From Idiomarina xiamenensis 10-D-4 (GTDB lineage Bacteria; Pseudomonadota; Gammaproteobacteria; Enterobacterales; Alteromonadaceae): a DNA stretch of 64,000 nucleotides. The stretch lies in contig NZ_AMRG01000003.1 in the NCBI RefSeq assembly GCF_000299895.1, positions 178,118 through 242,117 of the forward strand. Reading direction: 5' to 3'. This document shows, piece by piece, positions 10,244-19,696 of this stretch. Made by a program: the position numbers and the translations under genes. Under the pieces are notes generated by a model. It did not search any database, was not told where the DNA came from, and saw only the letters and a list, made by a program, of their open reading frames with translations. The first letter of the stretch is position 1. Every line of letters starts with the position of its first letter.

Positions 10244-10821
10244 TGCAACACTGGCAAACTAGCGGTGACGCCAGTATCAGCACTTGGTACGGCGAAGTAC
10301 CTCGGCGCGTGATGCAAGCCGCCGAACAAATTAAGTTGCTGGTATGTGACGTCGATGGCGTGTTCTCTGACGGTCAGGTATATCTAGGTAACGATGGCGA
10401 AGAATTGAAGGCCTTTCACACTCGCGATGGCTTTGGTGTTAAAGCACTGTTAAATGCAGGCATTGAAGTGGCGGTGATCACCGGCAGACGCTCGCGCATC
10501 GTCGAAAACCGCATGCAAGCCTTGGGTGTGACGCACATTGTGCAGGGTTGCGACGATAAATTTCCGGTTTATCAGCAATTACAGCAGCAATTTGGCTTAC
10601 AATCGCAACAAGTCGCTTGTATTGGCGACGATATACCCGACGCACCGATGATCGCCGATTGTGGTTTGGGTGTTGCCGTTTACGATGCACACCCATGGGT
10701 GCAACAACAAGCCAGTTACGTCACCAATATTGCCGGTGGCCGTGGCGCCGTGCGCGAAATCAGTGATTTGATTTTGCTGGCGCAAGGCAAATTGCACGAT
10801 GCACAAGGAGCGAGCGTGTGA
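10243..10821 (+). CDS. kdsC: 3-deoxy-D-manno-octulosonate 8-phosphate phosphatase
   Basis: 192-residue HAD-family phosphatase removing phosphate from Kdo-8-phosphate to give Kdo. Catalytic Asp36 and Asp38 lie in CDVDGVFSDG; motif II is AVITGRRS and the later Asp pair is CIGDDIPDAP. It lacks the cap domain of larger HAD enzymes, as usual for this tetrameric family. Its ATG shares one base with the kdsD stop (TAATG), so translation is coupled. The N-terminal 30 residues before the core are longer and more variable than the rest. Confidence 0.95.
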   Translation: MQHWQTSGDASISTWYGEVPRRVMQAAEQIKLLVCDVDGVFSDGQVYLGNDGEELKAFHTRDGFGVKALLNAGIEVAVITGRRSRIVENRMQALGVTHIVQGCDDKFPVYQQLQQQFGLQSQQVACIGDDIPDAPMIADCGLGVAVYDAHPWVQQQASYVTNIAGGRGAVREISDLILLAQGKLHDAQGASV

Positions 10822-11381
10822 GCCGACGCGTGCTGTTTATTTTGTTTCTCTTGTTCAGCTTTGGAGCGCTGTTATTTTGGCGCCCCTTTGTTGATGACCG
10901 TGAACAAGGTACTCAGCAACGCCCAGCCAGCCTGAAACCGGACTTTATTGCACGCGGCTTAGTCACCCGGCTTTATCAACCGGACGGTAAACTAGCGCAC
11001 CGAATTGACGCCGATGCGATGAAACATTATAGCCCTATCGGTTTAACCGAACTTGAGCGCCCTGTTTATATTGTTTACGCCAAAGACGGTCAGGCAACGT
11101 GGCGAGTGAGTGCCGATATTGGGACTTATTACGATGACAAAACCTTGATCCTAGAGCGTAATGTCAACATAGTCGATATGGATGACAGTAGCGTTCTTGA
11201 TAATATTGTGACCAGCTATTTAGTGGTTGATATGGTCGCCGAGAGTATGACTACCGACCACCCGGTGACCATCACCGGCAAACGTTTCCAAGCCCGTGGT
11301 GAGGGCATGGTCGCGGACTTATATGCCGAACAAGTGGAGCTTAAGCGACATGCTGAAACTATTTACTATCAATCTAACTAG
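10818..11381 (+). CDS. lptC: LptC, LPS export periplasmic bridge component
   Basis: 187 residues. A single N-terminal membrane helix (about 4-22) is followed by a periplasmic beta-jellyroll domain. LptC connects the inner-membrane LptB2FG extractor to LptA. The GTG start at 10818 overlaps the kdsC stop by four bases (GTGA). Typical family features are the start of the fold (LKPDFIARGLVTRLYQPDG) and the YSPIGLTELERPVYIVY block. Identity among LptC proteins is modest; the call rests on architecture plus position between kdsC and lptA. Confidence 0.93.
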   Translation: MSRRVLFILFLLFSFGALLFWRPFVDDREQGTQQRPASLKPDFIARGLVTRLYQPDGKLAHRIDADAMKHYSPIGLTELERPVYIVYAKDGQATWRVSADIGTYYDDKTLILERNVNIVDMDDSSVLDNIVTSYLVVDMVAESMTTDHPVTITGKRFQARGEGMVADLYAEQVELKRHAETIYYQSN

Positions 11382-11901
11382 TGCCGCACTGCTGGCTTTA
11401 CTCAGCGTGCCAGCGCAAGCACAAGGACGCGATGACTTCCAACAGCCGATTAAAATCGACGCCGATCGCGAACACATTGATATTCAAGCTGGCACGGTGA
11501 TTTTTGATGGTCATGTGATCATTCGCCAAGGCACGCTGCTCATCCATGCTGAGAGTGTTAAGGTCAAACGCGACGACCAAGAAAACGACGCCGAGACATT
11601 CATGGCTAGTGGTTCACCGGCGACCTATGAACAACAATTAGAAGATGGCTCATCGATCACCGCACAAGCCAATCAGATCGATTACGACAAGCAACAGCAA
11701 ACCCTGACCATGATCGGTAACGCTCAAGTCTCGCAACGTGGTAGCCTGATCAAAGGTGACCGAATAACCTACGACTTGACCAAGCAAGAATTGTTGGCTG
11801 AACTGGACGAGAAAAGCGGTAATCGGGTTACCACTATTTTTGAACCGCGCAAACAAAACGATGAAAACAAGCAACAACAGAATAACGGCAATAACCGTTA
11901 A
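11350..11901 (+). CDS. lptA: LptA, periplasmic LPS transport bridge protein
   Basis: 183 residues from the ATG at 11350. This start was chosen because it gives a proper signal peptide (MLKLFTINLTSAALLALLSV, cleavage after VPAQA) and has GGAG upstream inside lptC; an upstream ATG in the same frame at 11296 would bury the signal. The mature part is an OstA-type beta-jellyroll (QQPIKIDADREHIDIQAGTV onward), which assembles head to tail into the bridge carrying LPS to LptD. It overlaps the end of lptC by 32 bp. The Gln/Asn-rich tail is probably disordered. Confidence 0.94.
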   Translation: MLKLFTINLTSAALLALLSVPAQAQGRDDFQQPIKIDADREHIDIQAGTVIFDGHVIIRQGTLLIHAESVKVKRDDQENDAETFMASGSPATYEQQLEDGSSITAQANQIDYDKQQQTLTMIGNAQVSQRGSLIKGDRITYDLTKQELLAELDEKSGNRVTTIFEPRKQNDENKQQQNNGNNR

Positions 11902-11917
11902 GCAGGACTGACGCTGG

Positions 11918-12643
11918 ATGGCTATACTTAAAGCAGAACACCTAGCAAAAAGCTACAAACGGCGGCAAGTCGTTAAAGACGTGAGCCTTAGCGTAGCTAG
12001 TGGTCAGGTCATTGGCTTACTAGGCCCCAATGGTGCCGGTAAAACGACCACGTTTTATATGATTGTGGGCTTAGTTAATAATGACCACGGCAGTATTACC
12101 TTGGATCAAGACGACATTACTCTGCTGCCCATGCATGAACGGGCACGGCGTGGTATCGGCTATTTACCGCAAGAATCGTCGATCTTCCGCAAGTTAACGG
12201 TACGCGAGAACTTGATGGCAATTCTAGAAACACGTAAAGAGCTGAGCACGGCCGAGCGTGAAGATCGCGTCGACAACTTATTAGAAGAGTTTCATATCGG
12301 TCATATCGCCAACAGCTTAGGTATGAGTTTATCCGGTGGTGAACGCCGTCGGGTTGAGATAGCGCGGGCACTGGCCGCCGATCCAGCCTTTATTTTGTTG
12401 GACGAACCGTTCGCAGGTGTTGACCCGATATCGGTGCTTGATATAAAAAAAATCATTGAGCATTTAAAAAATCGCGGCATTGGCGTGTTGATCACCGATC
12501 ATAACGTTCGCGAAACCTTGTCGGTTTGTGAGCACGCTTACATTGTCAGTCATGGAGAAATGATCGCCCAAGGCGATGCACAGAGTATCCTTAATAATCA
12601 ACATGTCAAAGACGTCTATTTAGGTGAGCAGTTCACCTTATAA
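11918..12643 (+). CDS. lptB: LptB, ATPase of the LPS extractor
   Basis: 241-residue ABC ATPase that, with LptF and LptG (not in the window), extracts LPS from the inner membrane. Walker A is GPNGAGKTT (36-44), the Q-loop region [20 protein letters not shown], the signature [16 protein letters not shown], Walker [14 protein letters not shown] and the switch His lies in [10 protein letters not shown]. It follows lptA by 16 bp and precedes rpoN by 21 bp, the standard gammaproteobacterial order. Confidence 0.97.
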   Translation: MAILKAEHLAKSYKRRQVVKDVSLSVASGQVIGLLGPNGAGKTTTFYMIVGLVNNDHGSITLDQDDITLLPMHERARRGIGYLPQESSIFRKLTVRENLMAILETRKELSTAEREDRVDNLLEEFHIGHIANSLGMSLSGGERRRVEIARALAADPAFILLDEPFAGVDPISVLDIKKIIEHLKNRGIGVLITDHNVRETLSVCEHAYIVSHGEMIAQGDAQSILNNQHVKDVYLGEQFTL

Positions 12644-12664
12644 GCGGTACGGAAACCTTTTTCT

Positions 12665-14113
12665 ATGAAGCAAAGCCTGCAGCTTAAAATTGGCCAACAA
12701 CTCACCATGACACCGCAGTTGCAGCAGGCGATCCGTTTGTTGCAATTATCGTCGTTAGAGCTGCAACAAGAAATTCAAGAAGCACTCGACGCTAACCCAC
12801 TGCTAGAAATCGATGCCGATAGCGATACCGCCGATAGTAGCGAACACGAAAGGTCCGACTCGCATAAAGATGACAGTGCGGTAGAAGCTTCTGAAGCGAT
12901 GAAAAAGCAGGATTTGCCCGACGACTTACCCATCGACAGCAGTTGGGATGATACCTACAGTGCCGGCAACGGTATCGTCAGTCAGGCGGTTAGCAGCGCT
13001 GACGACGAGGTTTATCAAGGTGCAACATCGGAGTCACTGCAAGATTATTTGCTATGGCAAATGCGTCTATCGCACTTTAGCGAAGAAGACGAAACTATCG
13101 CCACCGCTATCATTGAAGCGATAAACGACGCGGGTTATCTAACGCTATCGATAGAAGAGCTGGTCGAGGCCGTCAACTTGCCCGAGGTCGAATTGGAAGA
13201 AGTCTGCATGGTGTTAAAGCGCGTGCAGTTATTCGACCCCATCGGTGTAGGCGCACGCGACGTCGCTGAATGCCTGTTGCTGCAATTACGACAAATACCC
13301 GATGAAGTTGCCGCTAAATCGCACGCTTGCACGGTCGTTCAGCATTACATGCCGTTACTAGCAAACCGCGACTATCGAGGATTAGCGCGCAAGTTACGCG
13401 TTAAAGAAGATGAACTAAAAGACATCGTCGGCCTGATTCAGCAGCTCAATCCTCGTCCGGGCGATAATATCGTGCAATCCGAGCCAGATTATGTCATACC
13501 TGATGTAACGGTAAATAAAAAAGGTATGCGCTGGGTGGTTGAGCTAAACCCCGATAGCATGCCGAAGATTCGTGTTAATGAAACCTATGCGGCAATGAGT
13601 AAAACGGCACGCAATAGTGCCGATATGCAATACATCCGCAATCATACACAAGAAGCGCGTTGGTTCATTAAGAGCATCGAAAGTCGTAATGAAACGCTGT
13701 TAAAAGTTGCCAACTGTATTGTTGCCAAGCAGCAAGCCTTTTTTGAGTACGGCGAGGAGGCGATGAAGCCGATGGTGTTAAACGATGTTGCCGAAGCTGT
13801 TGATATGCATGAATCGACGATTTCTCGTGTCACCACGCAAAAATATATGCATACGCCACGCGGTATTTTTGAGCTGAAGTACTTTTTCTCCAGCCACGTT
13901 AGCACCGAAAATGGTGGCGAGTGTTCATCAACTGCCATTCGTGCCTTGATCAAAAAATTGGTTGCGGCGGAAAACCCCGCTAAACCATTAAGCGATAACA
14001 AAATTGCTGAACTCATGGCAGAACAAGGAATCCAAGTAGCAAGAAGGACAATTGCGAAGTATCGTGAGTCGTTAAATATCGCCTCATCGAGTCAGCGCAA
14101 GCGTCTTATTTAA
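12665..14113 (+). CDS. rpoN: RNA polymerase sigma-54 factor
   Basis: 482 residues. Sigma-54 directs RNA polymerase to -24/-12 promoters that need enhancer-binding ATPases (nitrogen use, motility and other regulons). Region I at 1-50 is Gln/Leu-rich ([20 protein letters not shown]). An acidic, variable region II spans about 55-110. The core-binding region follows, then the helix-turn-helix ([20 protein letters not shown] region), and the RpoN box [12 protein letters not shown] sits near the C-terminus. It lies downstream of lptB and upstream of hpf and ptsN, as in most relatives. Confidence 0.97.
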   Translation: MKQSLQLKIGQQLTMTPQLQQAIRLLQLSSLELQQEIQEALDANPLLEIDADSDTADSSEHERSDSHKDDSAVEASEAMKKQDLPDDLPIDSSWDDTYSAGNGIVSQAVSSADDEVYQGATSESLQDYLLWQMRLSHFSEEDETIATAIIEAINDAGYLTLSIEELVEAVNLPEVELEEVCMVLKRVQLFDPIGVGARDVAECLLLQLRQIPDEVAAKSHACTVVQHYMPLLANRDYRGLARKLRVKEDELKDIVGLIQQLNPRPGDNIVQSEPDYVIPDVTVNKKGMRWVVELNPDSMPKIRVNETYAAMSKTARNSADMQYIRNHTQEARWFIKSIESRNETLLKVANCIVAKQQAFFEYGEEAMKPMVLNDVAEAVDMHESTISRVTTQKYMHTPRGIFELKYFFSSHVSTENGGECSSTAIRALIKKLVAAENPAKPLSDNKIAELMAEQGIQVARRTIAKYRESLNIASSSQRKRLI

Positions 14114-14139
14114 CCACTGGCAAAAGAAGGACAGGCACT

Positions 14140-14427
14140 ATGCAAATCAATCTGAGCGGTCATCACATTGACATTACTGAGCCACTACGGGACTACGTGG
14201 ACACAAAATTTGCCAAGTTAGAGCGACATTTTGATCACATTAGTAACGTTCATGTGATTTTGAATGTTGAAAAAAATACGCAAAAAGCGGAAGCTACGCT
14301 CCACGTTAGCGGTGGTGAAATTTTTGCCAACGCCGAACATGACGATATGTACGCGGCGATTGATGGTCTAATCGATAAATTAGATCGCCAGATTATTAAA
14401 CACAAAGAAAAGATGAAACGTCACTAA
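14140..14427 (+). CDS. hpf: Ribosome hibernation promoting factor (short form)
   Basis: 95-residue short HPF/RaiA-family protein. It binds the ribosomal A/P-site region in stationary phase and, in gammaproteobacteria, works with RMF to form 100S dimers. Family pattern is MQINLSGHHIDITEPLRDYV at the start and VEKNTQKAEATLHVSGGEIFA in the core. The absence of the long C-terminal dimerisation domain identifies the short type. It starts 26 bp after rpoN with GAAGGA upstream. Confidence 0.96.
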   Translation: MQINLSGHHIDITEPLRDYVDTKFAKLERHFDHISNVHVILNVEKNTQKAEATLHVSGGEIFANAEHDDMYAAIDGLIDKLDRQIIKHKEKMKRH

Positions 14428-14430
14428 ATC

Positions 14431-14907
14431 ATGGATCTATCCACGCTGTTGAGCCCGGACTGCACACGCTGTGCAGTTCAGGGCGCAAGTAAAAAGAAGC
14501 TGCTTGAAACCATTAGCCAATTGGCCGCACCAAAACTCTCCGGCACCACTCGCCAAGATGTTTTTGAGAGCCTACTTAACCGCGAACGTTTAGGCAGCAC
14601 AGGTATTGGCTTAGGCATTGCCATCCCACACGGCCGATTAGCCTCGGCAACACAGCCGGTGGCGGTCTTATTGACCACCTCGGAGCCCATTGATTTCGAT
14701 GCCATCGATAACCAACCCGTGGATATCATCTTTGCTTTGTTGGTGCCAGAAGACCAACACGATGACCACTTACAGACGCTAGCGCAAGTTGCCAAGCGGA
14801 TGAACGAGCAAGGTTGCTGCCAAGCCATGCGCAAGGCCGAGAGCGACCAACAGTTGTACGACATTTTCACTGGCCAAGGCGGTGATAACGGTTCATGCAG
14901 CTTATAG
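14431..14907 (+). CDS. ptsN: PtsN, EIIA-Ntr nitrogen-PTS regulator
   Basis: 158 residues, EIIA domain of the nitrogen phosphotransferase system. It acts as a regulatory phospho-switch (potassium and nitrogen responses) rather than a sugar transporter subunit. The phosphorylated residue is His67 in LGIAIPHGRL. It starts 3 bp after hpf and overlaps rapZ by 13 bp. Its phosphodonor NPr is encoded two genes downstream; EI-Ntr (ptsP) is not in the window. Confidence 0.95.
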   Translation: MDLSTLLSPDCTRCAVQGASKKKLLETISQLAAPKLSGTTRQDVFESLLNRERLGSTGIGLGIAIPHGRLASATQPVAVLLTTSEPIDFDAIDNQPVDIIFALLVPEDQHDDHLQTLAQVAKRMNEQGCCQAMRKAESDQQLYDIFTGQGGDNGSCSL

Positions 14908-15740
14908 TCGTCAGCGGCCGTTCTGGCTCAGGAAAAACTATCGCACTCAGAGTCTTGGAAGACCTTGGTTTTTACTGCGTCGATAACTTACCGATCAGCC
15001 TATTGCCAACGCTGGTGCATGCGGTGCTGAGCCAGTGTGAAGCCATCGCGGTCAGCATTGATGTACGCAATTTGCCAGAACAGCCCGACGAACTGTTAGA
15101 GTCACTCGATTTTTTACCGCAACAGGTCAAACCCGACGTATTGTTTATCGATTCCGATGACAGTGTGTTACTACAACGCTTTGGCGAAACCCGCCGCTTA
15201 CACCCATTATCACGCAGTGAATTACCGTTGCCCGAGGCGCTACGCTTAGAGTACCAGCTGCTTGAACCATTGATGGAACGAGCGACTTGGCGCATTGATA
15301 GTAGCAACCTCAGCGTGCATCAATTAAGTGAGCAAGTGACCGAGCGCGTGCTCGGTCGCGCCGCGCAAAAACTGATCGTGGTGTGTGAATCGTTTGGTTT
15401 TAAACATGGCCCACCCAAGTCGGCCGATTTTGTCTTCGACGCACGCATATTACCCAATCCGCATTGGCAACCGGAGTTGAAGCCGTTAACCGGCCGTGAC
15501 AATGACGTTAAGCGATACTTTGGTCAACAACCGTTGGTCACCAAATACATTTATCAGGTCGAAAATTTCTTATCGACTTGGCTACCTCACTTTCAGCGCA
15601 GTAATCGCAGTTATTTAACCATCGCTATCGGTTGTACCGGCGGCCAGCACCGCTCGGTTTACATTGCCGAACAGCTGGCCGAACATTTCCGTCAGCAGGG
15701 TTTAAGCATTCAATTACGTCACCGGGAGCTGGATAAGTAA
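14895..15740 (+). CDS. rapZ: RapZ, RNase adaptor protein / P-loop NTPase
   Basis: 281 residues of the RapZ (YvcJ) family. In E. coli it delivers the small RNA GlmZ to RNase E and so tunes glucosamine-6-phosphate synthase and envelope precursor supply. The N-terminal Walker A is GRSGSGKT (8-15); Walker B-like DVLFIDSDD and the C-terminal block ATIGCTGGQHRSV-type (here AIGCTGGQHRSVYIAEQLA) are conserved. It overlaps ptsN by 13 bp and its stop overlaps the npr start by one base. Confidence 0.96.
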   Translation: MQLIVVSGRSGSGKTIALRVLEDLGFYCVDNLPISLLPTLVHAVLSQCEAIAVSIDVRNLPEQPDELLESLDFLPQQVKPDVLFIDSDDSVLLQRFGETRRLHPLSRSELPLPEALRLEYQLLEPLMERATWRIDSSNLSVHQLSEQVTERVLGRAAQKLIVVCESFGFKHGPPKSADFVFDARILPNPHWQPELKPLTGRDNDVKRYFGQQPLVTKYIYQVENFLSTWLPHFQRSNRSYLTIAIGCTGGQHRSVYIAEQLAEHFRQQGLSIQLRHRELDK

Positions 15741-16015
15741 TGCCGCGTGTTAGCCGTACTCTGACTATTCGCAATAAGTTGGGCCTACATGCCCGTGCCG
15801 CGACTAAACTGGCTCAGCTTAGCCAACGCTTTCAGGCCGCCGTTCGCATTCGCCAGGCAGAACAAGAGGTCGACGCTGCCAGCGTGATGTGTCTGCTGTT
15901 ACTAGCCAGCCAGCAAGGCAAGCAAATCGAAGTGATTGCCGACGGCGACGACGCCGAGCAAGCACTTGATGCCATCACCGACCTCATCGAACAGCGCTTC
16001 GAAGAAGCTGAATAA
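15740..16015 (+). CDS. npr: NPr, phosphocarrier of the nitrogen PTS
   Basis: 91-residue HPr-like protein. It relays phosphate from EI-Ntr to PtsN. The active site His17 lies in NKLGLHARAATKLAQL. The region around residue 46-50 reads DAASVMCLLLLA, the NPr pattern, where sugar-PTS HPr has KSIMGLM-type sequence, consistent with position beside ptsN and rapZ. It starts one base inside the rapZ stop (TAATG), so it is translationally coupled. Confidence 0.95.
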   Translation: MPRVSRTLTIRNKLGLHARAATKLAQLSQRFQAAVRIRQAEQEVDAASVMCLLLLASQQGKQIEVIADGDDAEQALDAITDLIEQRFEEAE

Positions 16016-16032
16016 AGCCGCGCAAACAACGG

Positions 16033-16059
16033 TTGACGTTTGCCTAAGCGACTGATAAT
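16033..16059 (+). promoter_or_regulatory. Weak candidate promoter for mgtE
   Basis: TTGACG (16033-16038) and GATAAT (16054-16059) are separated by 15 bp, shorter than ideal. They lie in the 100-bp gap after npr and would place a start shortly upstream of mgtE. It could let mgtE be transcribed apart from the rpoN run. Confidence 0.3.
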
Positions 16060-16115
16060 CCTGTACCATTTAGCGATTAATGTGGCGCAGTGCCGGACTC
16101 ATGCAGGGGATGTCG

Positions 16116-17477
16116 ATGGTCGCAGAACTTTCGGACAAAGAGTTTGCTATTCAGCGAATTCAAGAGGTTAATGATGCCTTAGCCAGCGGCATGTATGTGC
16201 TAGCGCGGCGTATGCTGCACAATACCCCTGCCTGCGACGTCGCCCTGCTGTTAGAATCATCCCCCCCAAAAACTCGGGCCGTGATTTGGCAACTGGTCGA
16301 TGCCGATGAGCATGGCGATATCCTCGAAGAGCTTTCCGAAGAAGTACAAAAGTCCATCATCCGACAAATGGCACCGGAGAAGCTGGCGGCCGCTACCGAG
16401 GGTATGGATACCGATGATTTGGCTTACGTATTGCGCGGCTTGCCTGATCCGGTTTACCAAGAAGTCCTCAAATCGATGGATAGCCAAGACCGGCAACGCG
16501 CAGAAATGGCCTTATCCTACGACGAAGACAGTGCCGGCGGCATGATGAACACCGATACCATCACCCTGCGCCCCGAGGTGAGTATTGATGTGGTGTTGCG
16601 TTACCTAAGACTAAAGGGTGAGCTACCAGAAGCAACCGATAAGCTTTATGTGGTCAATCGTGACGACCGTTTTATCGGCGAAATTTCGTTAGCCTCGCTA
16701 CTCACCGTTGAGCCTAGCCTATTAGTTAGCGAAGTCATGCAAGCGGACGTACAGGGCATCCCCGCTAACTTGGAAGACACCGAAGTCGCTAAGTTGTTTG
16801 AACGCCACGACTGGGTCTCGGCGCCGGTTATTGACGACGACAACCGACTACTAGGCCGTATTACCATTGATGACGTGGTCGACATCATTCGTGAAGAAGC
16901 TCAGCACTCGATGCTCAGTATGGCCGGTTTAGAGGATGACGAGGATACCTTTGCGCCAGTGGTGACTTCGGCACGGCGCCGGTCGGTTTGGTTGGCCGTT
17001 AACTTGGTGACGGCGTTATTAGCCGCAGCCGTTAGCTCGATGTTCGAGGACATTTTGGCGCAAATGGCGATTCTTGCCATTTTAAATACCATTGTTCCTA
17101 GCATGGGTGGGATTGCCGGTAGCCAAACGCTGACATTGGTTATCCGCGCCATGGCCATGGGTCATATCAGTCAAAGTAACTCGCGTTGGCTGATCGGTAA
17201 GGAACTGGCTATCGGCGCGATTAATGGTGCGATCTGGGCAATACTGATTGCCGCTGTGGTGGCGCTGTGGAAGCAAGATTGGGTTATCGGCGGCATTATC
17301 GCCTTTGCCATGATGATGAACCTACTAGCGGCGGGTTTGGCCGGCGTTACCATTCCTTTAATACTGAAGCGTTTTAACATCGATCCGGCACTCGCCGGCG
17401 GTGTCATACTGACCACCGTTACCGACGTGGTTGGAATTTTTGCCTTTCTGGGAACGGCGACGCTACTGCTTACCTGA
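16116..17477 (+). CDS. mgtE: MgtE-type magnesium transporter
   Basis: About 453 residues. In the MgtE family the channel closes when cytosolic Mg2+ binds. The N-terminal MgtE_N helical domain is at about 20-120 (LLESSPPKTRAVIWQLV, LSEEVQKSIIRQM), two CBS domains at about 125-250 (RITIDDVVDIIREEAQ) and five membrane helices after about 270, with the pore motif NTIVPSMGGIAGSQTLTLVIR. The start at 16116 is chosen because AGGGG at 16105-16109 is 6 bp away; in-frame ATGs at 16080 and 16110 are poorer. No magnesium riboswitch is apparent upstream. Confidence 0.94.
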   Translation: MVAELSDKEFAIQRIQEVNDALASGMYVLARRMLHNTPACDVALLLESSPPKTRAVIWQLVDADEHGDILEELSEEVQKSIIRQMAPEKLAAATEGMDTDDLAYVLRGLPDPVYQEVLKSMDSQDRQRAEMALSYDEDSAGGMMNTDTITLRPEVSIDVVLRYLRLKGELPEATDKLYVVNRDDRFIGEISLASLLTVEPSLLVSEVMQADVQGIPANLEDTEVAKLFERHDWVSAPVIDDDNRLLGRITIDDVVDIIREEAQHSMLSMAGLEDDEDTFAPVVTSARRRSVWLAVNLVTALLAAAVSSMFEDILAQMAILAILNTIVPSMGGIAGSQTLTLVIRAMAMGHISQSNSRWLIGKELAIGAINGAIWAILIAAVVALWKQDWVIGGIIAFAMMMNLLAAGLAGVTIPLILKRFNIDPALAGGVILTTVTDVVGIFAFLGTATLLLT

Positions 17478-17486
17478 CCGCAGGCG

Positions 17487-18125
17487 CTAAGGCGTTGTCT
17501 TAGCGCTACCCGTATTAGCCGCTAACGCCTGTTCGATCGCTTCGATCAAATCGTCGTCGTCAGGCGCGGTAAAGCTTGAATAGCTATCGATAACTTGCTC
17601 ATCACGGCCTACCAAGTACTTATAAAAATTCCACTTTGGCTTGGTGCCCGATGCCGCAATCAACGCCTTAAACACTGGGTTGGCTTGCTCACCAGTGACT
17701 TTACTGGCACTAAACATGGGAAAGGTCACACCATAATTGACAAAGCAGACCTCTGCCGTTTTATCGGCCTCGGCAAATTCTTGATTAAATGAGTCAGAAG
17801 GAAACCCAGCGATAACCAAGCCCTGATCTTTATAGCGCTGATAAAGCGCCTCTAAGCCTTCAAATTGCGGCGTAAAACCGCACTCACTGGCAGTATTCAC
17901 AAATAACACCACCTTACCGTGAAAAGCCTGACACAAGTCGGTCGACTGGTCGCTACGCAACTGCTGCACTTGATGCTGCAAAATCGCCCCACATTGCTGC
18001 GGCGCTGATTCCTCGCTAGTGCTAGCCGAGGCTGTTTCAGCCTGTATTGGATAAGCGCTTGCGCCACTTACCCCCGCCATACCGACAAATCCAGCAACCA
18101 CCACACTTGTTAAGAGATTTTTCAT
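17487..18125 (-). CDS. Exported glutathione-peroxidase-family thiol peroxidase
   Basis: About 212 residues. A signal peptide (MKNLLTSVVVAGFVGMAG) ends near SGASA and is followed by a short Ser/Thr linker. The GPX domain runs from about 60 to 195. The catalytic tetrad looks intact: Cys in NTASECGFTPQ, Gln in FNQEF, and Trp-Asn in KPKWNFYKYL. The usual FPCNQF segment is FPSDSF, so the common resolving Cys there is absent; another Cys (EVCFVNYG) could serve. The ATG at 18125 has GAGG 5 bp upstream. It lies 51 bp after pmbA in the same direction and converges on mgtE. A peroxide-reducing role in the periplasm is inferred from signal plus fold; the reductant is unknown. Confidence 0.9.
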   Translation of the reverse strand: MKNLLTSVVVAGFVGMAGVSGASAYPIQAETASASTSEESAPQQCGAILQHQVQQLRSDQSTDLCQAFHGKVVLFVNTASECGFTPQFEGLEALYQRYKDQGLVIAGFPSDSFNQEFAEADKTAEVCFVNYGVTFPMFSASKVTGEQANPVFKALIAASGTKPKWNFYKYLVGRDEQVIDSYSSFTAPDDDDLIEAIEQALAANTGSAKTTP

Positions 18126-18176
18126 AAACACCTCATTAAATCCGAGACACGCTGCATTATTGAGTCGCTAGCGCGA

Positions 18177-19523
18177 TTAATTACCGGCTATCCGCATTTG
18201 CTCGATCAACACTGAACCGGTCAGTACGCCATGGCGATGGTCGACATCGTTACCGACAGCCACAATCTGTTTAAACATGTCGGCCAAGTTGCCGGCGATG
18301 GTAATTTCTTCAACGGCATACTGAATTTCGCCGTGCTCGACCCAAAAACCTGCGGCTCCTCGGGAGTAATCACCGTTGACCAAATTAACGCCTTGCCCCA
18401 TTAATTCAGTCACCAATAAACCACGCCCCATCTGCTTACATAACGCCGCTAAATCTTGCTCACCATGACTGACACGCCAGTTGTGGATACCACCGGCATG
18501 GCCGGTTACCGGTAAGTCCAACTTGCGGGCCGCGTAGCTAGTAATTAAATAGGTCTGCAACTGACCTTTGTCAATGATGGTTTGTGTTTTGGTACGCACC
18601 CCTTCATTATCAAACGGGCTGCTCGCCAACGCACCTGACAAGTGCGGCTGTTCTTCAATAGTCAACCAATCGGGCAATATTTGCTGGCCGATGCTATCCA
18701 ACAGGAAGCTTGATTTACGATAAAGGTTGCCACCACTGATAGCGCCGACTAGATGACCAAACAGGCTGTTGGCGACATCGGCACGAAAGATGACGGGCAC
18801 CTTAGCGGTATCAATTTTACGTGCGTTTAAGCGCGCCAAGGTTTCTTTTGCAGCTTGTTCGGCCACCACGGCAGGCGATAGCAGTTGTTGCTGGTCACGA
18901 GCGACGCTGTAGCTAAAATCGCGTTGCATCTGTTCTTCTTGTTTTGCAATTAAGACACAACTCAATGACTGCCTAGACTGTAAATAACCACCGATGAAGC
19001 CATGGCTATTTCCATATACGCGAAAGCCTGCGTGGCTGCTATAGCTGGCTCCATCCGAATTCACGATACGCGCATCCAGGCCTAACGCGTGGCGTTCGCA
19101 AGCCAGTGCTTGCTGCAGTGCGTAATCAGCACTTTGGTCGGCATCAAAATACAAATTTAGATCAGGGTAGTCATACGCCATCATCTCAGCAGGTGCTAAA
19201 CCCGCCGCCGGATCACTGGAGGTATAACGAGCAATCTCACACGCTTTACTGACCGCCGCTTTAATCGCCTGAGGTGCTAAGTCGGTGGTTGATGCCGACC
19301 CCTTGCACTGATCGCGGTAAACGGTAATTCCCAACGCCCCATCTTGGTTGAACTCAACCGTTTCAACCTCACCTAAGCGTGTGCCTACGGAAATCCCACT
19401 ACTGCGACTAATCGCACACTCTGCAGCGCTAGCACCTGCTTTATCGGCTTGCGCCAACGCGTCCGCGACAGCGGTTTTTACTTGTTCCATTTGACGTTGT
19501 AATTGCGCTTGTTGGCTGCTCAC
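18177..19523 (-). CDS. pmbA: PmbA/TldE, partner subunit of the TldD-TldE metalloprotease
   Basis: 448 residues of the PmbA/TldE family. With TldD it forms a heterodimeric cytoplasmic protease known to trim peptides such as microcin B17 precursor and the CcdA antitoxin. Family blocks include ISVGTRLGEVETVEFNQDG near the start and SSPFDNEGVRTKTQTIIDKG and VNGDYSRGAAGFWVE near the end. It lacks the HExxH of TldD, as expected for the non-catalytic subunit. tldD is 760 bp away on the same strand with divergent yjgA between them. Confidence 0.95.
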   Translation of the reverse strand: MSSQQAQLQRQMEQVKTAVADALAQADKAGASAAECAISRSSGISVGTRLGEVETVEFNQDGALGITVYRDQCKGSASTTDLAPQAIKAAVSKACEIARYTSSDPAAGLAPAEMMAYDYPDLNLYFDADQSADYALQQALACERHALGLDARIVNSDGASYSSHAGFRVYGNSHGFIGGYLQSRQSLSCVLIAKQEEQMQRDFSYSVARDQQQLLSPAVVAEQAAKETLARLNARKIDTAKVPVIFRADVANSLFGHLVGAISGGNLYRKSSFLLDSIGQQILPDWLTIEEQPHLSGALASSPFDNEGVRTKTQTIIDKGQLQTYLITSYAARKLDLPVTGHAGGIHNWRVSHGEQDLAALCKQMGRGLLVTELMGQGVNLVNGDYSRGAAGFWVEHGEIQYAVEEITIAGNLADMFKQIVAVGNDVDHRHGVLTGSVLIEQMRIAGN

Positions 19524-19696
19524 AAAAACTCCTAAGTCGATTCGCCACTGACCGATACCCGCATCGGTTATTACGATATTTTTAGCGATAAATTTTCTGC
19601 CAGCATAGCATAGATCGCTCGCATTCAGATCGGCTTCGCGCTGACAATGATGTAAACTAAGCCATTCGCATTGCAGTTGACAGGAGCCTTACCCCC

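Noticed and set aside
16016..16115. Magnesium riboswitch before mgtE
   Set aside because: The gap is about 100 bp and shows no conserved M-box core or large multi-helix fold.
17484..17506. Hairpin GCGCTAAG/CTTAGCGC between mgtE and the peroxidase gene as a terminator
   Set aside because: It is an 8-bp stem overlapping the end of the peroxidase gene with no T-tract, so evidence is too weak to list.
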